Below, in pieces: positions 42,511 through 49,616 of a stretch of DNA of 64,000 nt (position 1 is the stretch's first letter; the number at the start of each line of letters is the position of its first letter). Position numbers and translations under genes: made by a program. The DNA lies in contig SBEH01000001.1 of NCBI GenBank assembly GCA_009668945.1, positions 367,776-431,775 on the forward strand, read 5' to 3'. This DNA is from Actinomycetota bacterium (GTDB lineage Bacteria > Actinomycetota > Coriobacteriia > Anaerosomatales > Anaerosomataceae). The notes beneath the pieces are model-generated. The model was not told the origin of the DNA, searched no databases, and was given only the letters and a program-made list of their open reading frames with translations.

Positions 42511-42577
42511 CCCTTGAATGCGCTGCCACCGAGTCGTAGCCTCAGAACGTGAACAACGCCGACCTGGAGGAGCGAGA

Positions 42578-43537
42578 ATGCCGAACATCAACGCCTCGGT
42601 GGACGAGACCATCGGATCGACGCCGCTCGTCCGCCTGAACCGGCTGTCCGAGGGGCTCCCCGCCGCGGTCGCCGTGAAGCTCGAGTCCCGGAATCCCGGC
42701 GGCTCCGTCAAGGACCGCATCGGTCGCGCGATGATCGACGATGCCGAGGTTCGCGGGGTCATAGAGCGCGGCAAGTCCGTACTCGTAGAGCCCACCTCGG
42801 GCAACACCGGTATCGCGCTGGCGATGATAGGCGCCGCGCGAGGCTACCGGGTCATCCTCACCATGCCCGAATCGATGTCGATCGAGCGGCGCAAGCTGCT
42901 CGCCTCCTACGGCGCGGAGCTTATCCTGACTCCCAGGGCCGACGGAATGCGCGGCGCCGTCGAGGCCGCGGAGCGGATAGCCGCCGAGACCGACAGAGCG
43001 TTCATTCCGGCTCAGTTCGATAACCCTGCCAACCCCGCCATCCACTACGCCACCACCGGGCCGGAGATCGACGACGCGATCGGCCCCGAACGTCTCGGCG
43101 CATTCGTGGCAGGCGTGGGTACGGGAGGAACGATCTCCGGGGCGGGCCGCTACCTTCGCGAGCGTCACCCCGGCACACTGATCGTGGCCGTCGAGCCGGC
43201 GGAGTCGCCGATCATCACTCAGAGACTAGCAGGCGAGGATCTCACGCCCGCCGGTCACGGGATCCAGGGAATCGGTGCGAACTTCATCCCTTCGGTACTC
43301 GACCTAGAACTGCTCTCGGAGGTCGAGAGGGTGTCGGCGCCGGAGGCGATCGAGACCGCGCGTCGTGCCGCCGATGAGGAGGGGTTGTTCGTCGGCATAT
43401 CGTCAGGAGCGAACATCACAGCCGCGCTCCGTATCGCTGCTTGTCCCGAGCTCGCCGGCGGACTCGTAGTCACCGTGGCGCCGGACACCGGCGAGCGCTA
43501 CCTCTCGACCCCCCTCTGGGAAGGGTACGGTGAGTAG
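42578..43537 (+). CDS. cysK: Cysteine synthase (O-acetylserine sulfhydrylase)
   Basis: This 319 aa PLP enzyme makes cysteine from O-acetylserine and sulfide. The PLP Lys is K45 in GGSVKDRIG, followed by [11 protein letters not shown] (substrate loop) and [15 protein letters not shown] (phosphate loop). The ATG at 42578 follows GGAGGAGC. An in-frame ATG at 42518 lies 7-8 nt after the -10, where transcription would begin. A leaderless longer form with 20 extra N-terminal residues is possible but less likely. The Rrf2 regulator starts 2 bp after the stop. Confidence 0.95.
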   Translation: MPNINASVDETIGSTPLVRLNRLSEGLPAAVAVKLESRNPGGSVKDRIGRAMIDDAEVRGVIERGKSVLVEPTSGNTGIALAMIGAARGYRVILTMPESMSIERRKLLASYGAELILTPRADGMRGAVEAAERIAAETDRAFIPAQFDNPANPAIHYATTGPEIDDAIGPERLGAFVAGVGTGGTISGAGRYLRERHPGTLIVAVEPAESPIITQRLAGEDLTPAGHGIQGIGANFIPSVLDLELLSEVERVSAPEAIETARRAADEEGLFVGISSGANITAALRIAACPELAGGLVVTVAPDTGERYLSTPLWEGYGE

Positions 43538-43539
43538 AG

Positions 43540-43956
43540 ATGCGCGTGTCCCAGAGACTCGACTACACCCTCAGGATGCTCGTCGCGCTCGCCCGGCTAC
43601 CTGCGGGGACGACCATCGCCGCAGGTGATCTTGCCGAGACGCTCGGGCTGCCGCGTCGCTTCGGAGAGCAGCAGATGACCGCGCTTGCCAAGACCGGGCT
43701 GGTCGACTCGCGCCGCGGGACCGGCGGCGGGATCGCGCTGGCTCAGTCTGCTGCGCTGATCACGGTTCACGACATCGTGAGGGCTTTGCAGGGCGAGGCG
43801 CTGGACGTGCCGCGAGCCACGGGCCAGGCCACGTCCGAGTTCTGGGCGGCCGCTGCAAACGCCTTGGATGCCGCACTCGAGAAGACCACGATCGCCGACC
43901 TTGCCGCCCGGCAGGCGATTCTGGACGCGGAACGCGAACCCGTGTACTTCATCTGA
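43540..43956 (+). CDS. Rrf2 family regulator, CymR-like (no cysteine cluster)
   Basis: The protein has 138 aa. The winged HTH reads MRVSQRLDYTLRMLVALARLP..RRGTGGGIALAQ. It entirely lacks the Cys triad of IscR-type members, so it is of the type that senses a metabolite or protein partner. CymR of Firmicutes works with cysteine synthase CysK as co-repressor. This gene begins 2 bp after cysK, and the cysK promoter holds a matching inverted repeat, so a CymR-like circuit is the natural model. That is inference from context. Confidence 0.85.
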   Translation: MRVSQRLDYTLRMLVALARLPAGTTIAAGDLAETLGLPRRFGEQQMTALAKTGLVDSRRGTGGGIALAQSAALITVHDIVRALQGEALDVPRATGQATSEFWAAAANALDAALEKTTIADLAARQAILDAEREPVYFI

Positions 43957-44006
43957 TCGGCTCCGCACGGGGAGGCAACCCCGGTGCAGAGGTGCGGTTG
44001 GAGCGA

Positions 44007-44035
44007 TGGACGCGCATTTCCCGCGCTGATACAGT
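44007..44035 (+). promoter_or_regulatory. Promoter of the methionine leader and metY-metX-metW
   Basis: TGGACG (44007-44012), a 17-bp spacer and TACAGT (44030-44035). The predicted start is about 44042, giving a leader of some 210 nt before metY. The same -35 and spacing occur at the leuA-like promoter. Confidence 0.55.
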
Positions 44036-44099
44036 ACGGGCTCAACGTAGGGGACTTCCCCGCCGTTTCGGACTAGCGAAGGAGGTGAGACGAGGCACC

Positions 44100-44207
44100 A
44101 TGGCACGCCCTGTGTTCGTGATGGCGATGGACATGATGATGACCCAGCCCGGGTCTGCGCTCGCATGCGCGGAGTCCGGGCGGCTTCAGTACCCCGCGCT
44201 TCCGTAA
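44100..44207 (+). CDS. Methionine-rich leader peptide
   Basis: This small ORF has 35 codons, from ATG at 44100 to TAA at 44205-44207. It follows the ribosome site GGAGGTG (44081-44087), with a nearer GAGG. The peptide opens MARPVFVMAMDMMMT; six of its first 14 residues are Met (1, 8, 10, 12, 13, 14). Just beyond these codons are two stable hairpins, and 48 bp after its stop begins the methionine operon. This is the arrangement of a translated attenuator in which a shortage of Met-tRNA stalls the ribosome. No SAM riboswitch landmarks were found in the leader. Confidence 0.72.
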   Translation: MARPVFVMAMDMMMTQPGSALACAESGRLQYPALP

Positions 44208-44211
44208 GCGC
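44147..44211 (+). promoter_or_regulatory. Attenuator hairpins in the met leader
   Basis: Hairpin 1 pairs GCCCGG/CCGGGC and CTGCGC/GCGCGG around TCGCAT (44147-44181), beginning 5-30 nt after the Met codon run. Hairpin 2 pairs GCGCTT/AAGCGC around CCGT (44196-44211) and contains the leader stop. No T-run follows, so the effect may be on termination by other means or on access to the metY ribosome site. Confidence 0.55.
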
Positions 44212-44255
44212 CGGGCATCAGTCCGCTTCATCAAAGACACAGGAAATGAGGAGCC

Positions 44256-45554
44256 ATGAGCGCTTCGCCGCACCGCTTCGACACCCGCGCCGTCCACGGC
44301 GGCGCTACGCCGGATCCCACCACCGGCTCACGTGCCGTACCGATCTACCAGACGGTGGCGTACAACTTCAACGACGCCGACCACGCGGCCGATCTCTTCG
44401 GCCTGCGCGCCTTCGGCAACATCTACTCCCGGATCATGAACCCCACCAACGACGTGCTCGAGCAGCGCATCGCGGCGCTCGAGGGCGGAAGCGCGGCGCT
44501 GGCTGTCGCGTCAGGCCACGCTGCCGAGGTGCTAGGCCTGCTGAACGTGGCAGGCTCCGGCGATTCGATCGTCGCCTCCACTTCGCTTTACGGAGGCACC
44601 TGGAACATCTTCCTGCATACCTTCCGACGACTTGGGATCGAGGTCCGCTTCGTAGAGACGACCGACACGGCGGGCTTTGCCGCCGCATCGGATGACACCA
44701 CGAGGGCGTGGTTCGTGGAGACCATCGGCAACCCGCGCCTCGACGTGCCCGACATCGGCGGACTCGCCGAAGCCGGCCGCGCGCTGGGCATACCGCTGTT
44801 CGTCGACAACACGTTCGCCACGCCCTACCTGTGCCGTCCAATCGAGCACGGCGCTGCTGTGGTGATCGAGTCGCTCACGAAGTGGCTCGGCGGGCATGGC
44901 ACGTCGATCGGCGGCATCCTCGTCGACGGCGGCAATTTCGACTGGGGAACCGGCAGGCACCCCTTCTTCACCGAGCCTGACGACAGCTACCACGGTCTCA
45001 AGTTCTGGGACGTCTTCGGCGACTTCCCCGGGCTCGGCAACGTCGCCTTCGGCATCCGTGCGCGCGTCAACCTGCTGCGCGACCTCGGCGCGTCGCTCTC
45101 GCCCTTCAGTGCGCAGCAGTTCCTGCTAGGCGTGGAAACGCTCTCGCTTCGCGTTCAGCGCCACAGCGACAACGCACTCGCAGTCGCGAAGTATCTCGAG
45201 TCACATCCCAGGGTCGAGTGGGTCGCCTACCCGGGACTCGACTCACATCCCACCAGGGCCAACGCCGACAAGTACCTCGAGAATGGCTACGGCGGCGTGG
45301 TCGTATTCGGTGTGAAAGGCGGACTTGCGGCAGGCAAGACGCTCATCAACTCCGTCGAACTGTTCAGCCACCTCGCCAACGTGGGCGATGCCAAGTCGCT
45401 CATCATCCACCCCGCTTCGACGACGCACTCCCAGCTGTCCGCCGAGGAACTCGCGCGCGCGGGCATCAGCGAGGACTTCGTGCGGTTGTCGGTCGGCATC
45501 GAGAACGTTGAGGACATCATCGCTGACCTCGATAGAGCACTGGAGGCGGTCTAG
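44256..45554 (+). CDS. metY: O-acetylhomoserine sulfhydrylase (aminocarboxypropyltransferase)
   Basis: This 432 aa PLP enzyme of the Cys/Met metabolism family makes homocysteine directly from O-acetylhomoserine and sulfide. It has YSRIMNPTNDVLEQRIAALEGG (about 56-77), the cofactor loop SGHAAE, and the PLP-binding Lys in ESLTKWLGGHGT (about 208-211). The length of about 430 and the DSYHGLKFWDVFGD segment distinguish MetY from shorter cystathionine synthases. It heads the metY-metX-metW operon, so sulfide is fixed on carbon by direct sulfhydrylation. The start ATG has AGGAAATGAGGAG upstream. Confidence 0.95.
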   Translation: MSASPHRFDTRAVHGGATPDPTTGSRAVPIYQTVAYNFNDADHAADLFGLRAFGNIYSRIMNPTNDVLEQRIAALEGGSAALAVASGHAAEVLGLLNVAGSGDSIVASTSLYGGTWNIFLHTFRRLGIEVRFVETTDTAGFAAASDDTTRAWFVETIGNPRLDVPDIGGLAEAGRALGIPLFVDNTFATPYLCRPIEHGAAVVIESLTKWLGGHGTSIGGILVDGGNFDWGTGRHPFFTEPDDSYHGLKFWDVFGDFPGLGNVAFGIRARVNLLRDLGASLSPFSAQQFLLGVETLSLRVQRHSDNALAVAKYLESHPRVEWVAYPGLDSHPTRANADKYLENGYGGVVVFGVKGGLAAGKTLINSVELFSHLANVGDAKSLIIHPASTTHSQLSAEELARAGISEDFVRLSVGIENVEDIIADLDRALEAV

Positions 45555-45558
45555 GTCC

Positions 45559-46683
45559 ATGAGCGAAGCAAGCGGACCTCGGACTCTTCGAATCGAGGGG
45601 GCGTTCCGCCTGGCGGGCGGGCGCTCCCTTGAGGGGGTCGACGTCGCATACGAGACTTTCGGCACGCTTTCTCCGAATGGCGACAACGCCGTGCTTGTGT
45701 GTCATGCCCTGTCAGGCGATGCCCACGTCGCCACCGGACCAGGCCTCGACGGCGCAACATGTCCCGGTTGGTGGGACTCGCTCGTCGGTCCCGGGCTGGC
45801 GATCGATACGGCGCGCTACTTCGTCGTCTGCGCGAACGTACTCGGCGGCTGTTCGGGGACCACAGGCCCCGGCAGCATCGATCCGGAGACCGGCAACCGC
45901 TGGGGCCTCCGCTTCCCGCTCGTGACGATCGAGGACATGGTCGATGTGGAGGCGAGACTACTCGACGCGCTCGGAATCGAACGGCTGTTAGCAGTCGTCG
46001 GCGGGTCGATGGGCGGCATGCAGGCACTCGCGTGGGCCAGGAGGTATCCCGAACGTACTGACGCTGTGATCGCCGCGGCGACAACGTCTCGGCTAGGCGC
46101 CCAGGCGATCGCATTCAATGAGGTGGGACGATCGGCGATCATCGCCGATCCGAGATTCGCCGGCGGTGACTACGCGCCCGACGCCCAGCCCGCCGACGGC
46201 CTGGCCATCGCCCGGATGGTCGGCCACATCACGTACCTGTCCCAGGACGGCATGCGCGAGAAGTTCGGCCGAAGGCTCCGCGACCGAGAGGATCACGCGT
46301 TCGACTTCGTGAGCGAATTCGAAGTCGAGAGCTACCTTGCGTATCAAGGGCGCCGCTTCGTCGAGCGATTCGATGCGGACACGTATCTCTACATGACCAA
46401 GGCGATGGACTACTTCGACTGGCAGCCACCCGCCGGAACGGACATGCCGCGGTTCCTCGTGACGTCTTTCACCTCGGACTGGCTTTTCCCCACCGCCCAG
46501 GCGCGTGAAATCGTCCGCGCGCTGCTGTCGCGCGGAGCCGAGCTCACATTCGCAGAGATCGACAGTCCTTATGGGCATGACGCATTCCTGCTCGAGACCG
46601 AGCAGCAGGGCGCGCTGATTGGAGCATTCCTGGAGCGGATACTTGCCGATCGGAACCGTTGCGCAGAGAGGAGGGTGTCGTGA
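45559..46683 (+). CDS. metX: Homoserine O-acetyltransferase
   Basis: MetX makes the O-acetylhomoserine used by MetY. This 374 aa alpha/beta hydrolase has the nucleophile Ser in VGGSMGGMQAL (about 150), the Asp in SDWLFP (about 307) and the His in GHDAF (about 339). Other family segments are CHALSGDAHV and FVVCANVLGGCSGTTGP. The ATG at 45559 lies 4 bp after the metY stop, with GGAGGCGG before it. Its TGA overlaps the metW GTG. Confidence 0.95.
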   Translation: MSEASGPRTLRIEGAFRLAGGRSLEGVDVAYETFGTLSPNGDNAVLVCHALSGDAHVATGPGLDGATCPGWWDSLVGPGLAIDTARYFVVCANVLGGCSGTTGPGSIDPETGNRWGLRFPLVTIEDMVDVEARLLDALGIERLLAVVGGSMGGMQALAWARRYPERTDAVIAAATTSRLGAQAIAFNEVGRSAIIADPRFAGGDYAPDAQPADGLAIARMVGHITYLSQDGMREKFGRRLRDREDHAFDFVSEFEVESYLAYQGRRFVERFDADTYLYMTKAMDYFDWQPPAGTDMPRFLVTSFTSDWLFPTAQAREIVRALLSRGAELTFAEIDSPYGHDAFLLETEQQGALIGAFLERILADRNRCAERRVS

Positions 46684-47297
46684 CAGCCGCCGAGGCGCTA
46701 CGCGCCGACTTGCGCCTGCTAGCGGACTTCGTCCCCCCGGGCGCGCGCGTGCTGGACCTGGGCTGCGGTGACGGCGCGCTGCTAGCGTTCCTGCGCGACG
46801 AACGTGGCTGCGCCGTGCGGGGAATCGAGATCTCGCCACAGGGCGTCCTCGGCTGCGTTCGGAGGGGAATCCCGGTGATCCAGGCCAACCTCGACGAAGG
46901 CCTTCGAGACATCCCTGACGATTCGTTCGACGTTGTGGTCCTTTCGCAGACTCTCCAGGAGGTACGGCACCTGCGGCCGCTCATCGCCGAGACCGCGCGC
47001 GTAGGCAGGCGCGCGATCATCTCGTATCCGAACTTCGGCCTGCTGTCCGCCCGAATCCGGCTCGGGATCTTCGGCCGCATGCCGGTATCCGATGCGCTGC
47101 CATACCAGTGGTACGACACACCCAATGTGCACTACACGACAATCCGGGACTTCCGGCTTCTAGCGCAGCAAGCCGGATTGGAGATCGAGCGCGAGGTGGC
47201 GCTACGCCTTCGCGGCGACGCGGTAGCGCGCGTGCACTTGTTGCCAAACCTGCGCGCCGAACTCGCCGTGACGATGCTTCGGCGTCCAAACGAATGA
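46680..47297 (+). CDS. metW: Methionine biosynthesis protein MetW
   Basis: This 205 aa Rossmann methyltransferase-fold protein has the SAM-loop VLDLGCGDGALLAFL (about 26-40) and the characteristic MetW segments GIEISPQGVLGCV, SQTLQEV and PYQWYDTPNVHYTTIRDF. MetW partners MetX, raising its activity, in many bacteria. It is translated from a GTG that overlaps the metX stop (GTGA), with GAGAGGAGGG upstream. It ends the methionine operon; the copper module begins 90 bp later. Confidence 0.92.
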   Translation: MTAAEALRADLRLLADFVPPGARVLDLGCGDGALLAFLRDERGCAVRGIEISPQGVLGCVRRGIPVIQANLDEGLRDIPDDSFDVVVLSQTLQEVRHLRPLIAETARVGRRAIISYPNFGLLSARIRLGIFGRMPVSDALPYQWYDTPNVHYTTIRDFRLLAQQAGLEIEREVALRLRGDAVARVHLLPNLRAELAVTMLRRPNE

Positions 47298-47386
47298 GAG
47301 GCGTCTAGAGGTCGGCACTGCCAACAACTGGCATACTCGTTGCTTATGTCCGACAGACTCGCACCTGCGCTACGATTGAGGGTGGA

Positions 47387-47734
47387 ATGACCCGCGAGCT
47401 AGACATCGTGAAGATGCTTGCGGCTGCCATGGTGATGGTGGCGGTTCTCGGCGTTGCCACCCCGGTCTGTGCCATGCCCGACTGCGGCGACATGGCCGCC
47501 GGTCCGTGCTCCGACTTCACGCCGGCGTGCGACGACTGCCCGAAGACCGTCGCCATGAAGCACACCGACGACGATGCCGTCTCGGTTGCCGCACAGGCAC
47601 TCCCGGTGCCGGTCATGATCGGCACCGCACTGGCACTCGAGTCGCCGGATGTTGTCACCACGACGCTCACCGCGCCCGAGGCAACCGCCTCGCCGCCGCC
47701 ACTCGACCCACTCGGGGTCCGCCTCACGGTCTAG
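47387..47734 (+). CDS. Small secreted Cys/Met protein at the head of the copper module
   Basis: The protein has 115 aa. A signal peptide (about 8-29, MLAAAMVMVAVLGVATPVCA) precedes MPDCGDMAAGPCSDFTPACDDCP (Cys at about 33, 41, 48 and 51), HT, acids, and a hydrophobic Pro-rich tail. I recognise no family. The clustered Cys, Met and His and its place before a copper exporter, cupredoxin and CopA suggest a small copper-binding or sensing protein. It starts at ATG 47387, with a modest ribosome site. An inverted repeat TGCCA-N5-TGGCA lies upstream (47319-47333). About 80 bp separate it from the next gene. Confidence 0.65.
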   Translation: MTRELDIVKMLAAAMVMVAVLGVATPVCAMPDCGDMAAGPCSDFTPACDDCPKTVAMKHTDDDAVSVAAQALPVPVMIGTALALESPDVVTTTLTAPEATASPPPLDPLGVRLTV

Positions 47735-47814
47735 AAGCACCTCCTCGCCAAAGCGCGCTCGGGCATATACCTTGCGCGCCAGCGTCCGTATTCGCGATAC
47801 GAGGAGTGCTTCAC

Positions 47815-49062
47815 TTGAACCTGTTCCTACCATCCCTGGCTCTCGGGCTCGTGACCAGTCTGCACTGTGTTTCCATGTGCGGACCGATGGTCGTCACGTA
47901 CGCCCTCAAGGGTACCGAGGAAGGGACGATCGCCCAGCGCGTCGTCCCCAACCTCGCCTACCAGGGCGCTAAGATACTCAGCTACATGCTGGTCGGCCTG
48001 CTGCTCGGCGGCGTCGGCTCGGCGTTCGATCTCGACGCAATCCGGCCGTACGTGATGGTGCTCGCCGGCGTGTTCATGATCGTGCTCGCACTCGGGATGA
48101 CCGGCAGGGTGCCGTGGGCGCTCAAGCTCACCCCCCGTCCACCGAAGTTCCTGATGCGCGCACTTTCGTCCGTGCGGCGCAAGGCTGTCTCCGACGCCGA
48201 GGCCGAACAGTCCACGCTCGCCACGCCGATCACCTTCGGGCTGCTCACCGGCCTGATGCCGTGCGCGCCGCTGATGGCGGCACAGCTGAACGCCGCTGCA
48301 AGCGGCAGCGCGGTATCCGGAGCGGTCTCGATGTTCGCGTTCGGCCTGGGCACCACTCCGCTGATGCTCGGTTTCGGCACCGCGTCCAGCCTGATCCCCA
48401 AGCGCCTCAAGGAGCGCGTGATGGTGGCGCTAGCCATCGTGGTGCTGGTCTTCGGCGTCACGTACCTGAACCGCGGCGCACAACTCCTTGGCTCGACGGT
48501 CACGCTGCAGTCCGTCAAGCAGGCGGTCTTCGGTGGCCAGACAGCCGCACCCACGGGCGCGTACTTCGTCGAGACGGACGGCGTCGTCGAGGTGCCGCTC
48601 ACGATCGTGAACACCACGTTCCAACCGCAGACGGTCGACATCCCCGCCGACACCCCGGTGAGGCTCGTGGTAGACCGCCAGGAAGCCAACGCATGCTCCG
48701 ACCAGCTGGCGGTGCCGCAACTCGGCGTGCTCGTGGATCTCGCGCCAAACGCCGTCACGACCGTCGACCTGCCGGCCACCGGTGCAGGCACGTACACGCT
48801 CACCTGCGGGATGGGCATGATGTCGGGGCAGCTGCGGGTCGGCGCCGAGGCAGGCGCGACCGGTAGCGATACCTCGGGCATCGTGCTTGTGCTCGTGATT
48901 GCCGGCGTGGTGGGTGCGGGCGCGGTCCTGGCCAAGACGGCGCCTGCGGGCGGAGACCCGCGGCGATTCCTCGGCTTGAGCGCACGTGAACTGATTCTCG
49001 CCGCGGCCGCCATCGCGGTCGCGATTTTCGCCGGACTCTTGTTCGGTGGCGTCATCAGGTAG
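47815..49062 (+). CDS. UreH/DsbD-like (COG2836) membrane protein fused to a cupredoxin domain
   Basis: The protein has 415 aa. The first half has six or seven transmembrane helices of the sulfite-exporter/UreH-like type, with SLHCVSMCGPMVV (C18, C22) near the start and GLMPCAPLMAAQL (about 145-155). A cupredoxin-like domain follows (about 258-345, with ..EANACSDQL.. and YTLTCGMGMMSGQL). Two more helices end the protein (about 355-375 and 392-412). Proteins of this family deliver copper or reductant to extracytoplasmic copper proteins; the fused Met/Cys-rich cupredoxin supports a copper role. I chose the TTG at 47815, with GAGGAG 8 nt upstream. A GTG three codons earlier is possible. Confidence 0.82.
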   Translation: MNLFLPSLALGLVTSLHCVSMCGPMVVTYALKGTEEGTIAQRVVPNLAYQGAKILSYMLVGLLLGGVGSAFDLDAIRPYVMVLAGVFMIVLALGMTGRVPWALKLTPRPPKFLMRALSSVRRKAVSDAEAEQSTLATPITFGLLTGLMPCAPLMAAQLNAAASGSAVSGAVSMFAFGLGTTPLMLGFGTASSLIPKRLKERVMVALAIVVLVFGVTYLNRGAQLLGSTVTLQSVKQAVFGGQTAAPTGAYFVETDGVVEVPLTIVNTTFQPQTVDIPADTPVRLVVDRQEANACSDQLAVPQLGVLVDLAPNAVTTVDLPATGAGTYTLTCGMGMMSGQLRVGAEAGATGSDTSGIVLVLVIAGVVGAGAVLAKTAPAGGDPRRFLGLSARELILAAAAIAVAIFAGLLFGGVIR

Positions 49063-49114
49063 TGGAAACCGCGGCGGAATACACCGTCGCAAACAGACTT
49101 GAAAGGAACGACCA

Positions 49115-49606
49115 ATGAGCCAGAAGAACACCAAGACAATGCGAACCGGACTGATCCTCCTGATCGTCGTCCTCGCGTTCGTGGCGTCATACCAGATAGC
49201 GACTGCGGGCGAGGGTGCCACCCCTGCCGGCACGAGCGTCCTGCCTGCGCTGGCGTCCTCCATCTCCGCAGGTCCACCCGCATGCGCATGCTGCCCCGGC
49301 GGCTCCTCCGAGCCCATCGAGGGTGCCGCGGCCGTTGAGAACGGCGTCCAGCGCATCACGGTCGACACATCGGCCGGATACTACGACCCGAACACCATCA
49401 GGCTCGCCGCGGGCATCCCCGCTGAGATCACCTTCACGCAGGCGAGCGGCTGCCTCGCACAGGTCGAGAGCCCGGACTTCGGCTTCTCCGAAGACCTCAC
49501 CGCAGGCGATGTGACCGTGCGCATCGAGGCCGACAAGCTCGTGCCGGGAACGTACGGGTTCAGCTGCGGAATGCAGATGGCCTTCGGCACTATCATTGTG
49601 GAGTAG
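49115..49606 (+). CDS. Membrane-anchored cupredoxin-domain protein
   Basis: The protein has 163 aa. One N-terminal helix (about 11-30) precedes a linker with [10 protein letters not shown] (three Cys, about 55-59). A cupredoxin fold follows (about 77-163). Its end [17 protein letters not shown] is nearly the same as the end of the cupredoxin domain in the preceding gene, so the two domains are homologous. C-x-M-x-M and the upstream Cys suggest Cu+ binding. It starts at ATG 49115, with GAAAGGAAC upstream, and CopA starts within 25 bp of its end. Confidence 0.85.
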   Translation: MSQKNTKTMRTGLILLIVVLAFVASYQIATAGEGATPAGTSVLPALASSISAGPPACACCPGGSSEPIEGAAAVENGVQRITVDTSAGYYDPNTIRLAAGIPAEITFTQASGCLAQVESPDFGFSEDLTAGDVTVRIEADKLVPGTYGFSCGMQMAFGTIIVE

Positions 49607-49616
49607 CGAACACATC

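Noticed and set aside
43957-44255. SAM riboswitch upstream of metY
   Set aside because: None of the conserved SAM-I/SAM-II/SAM-IV core sequences were found. The Met-rich leader peptide explains the leader better.
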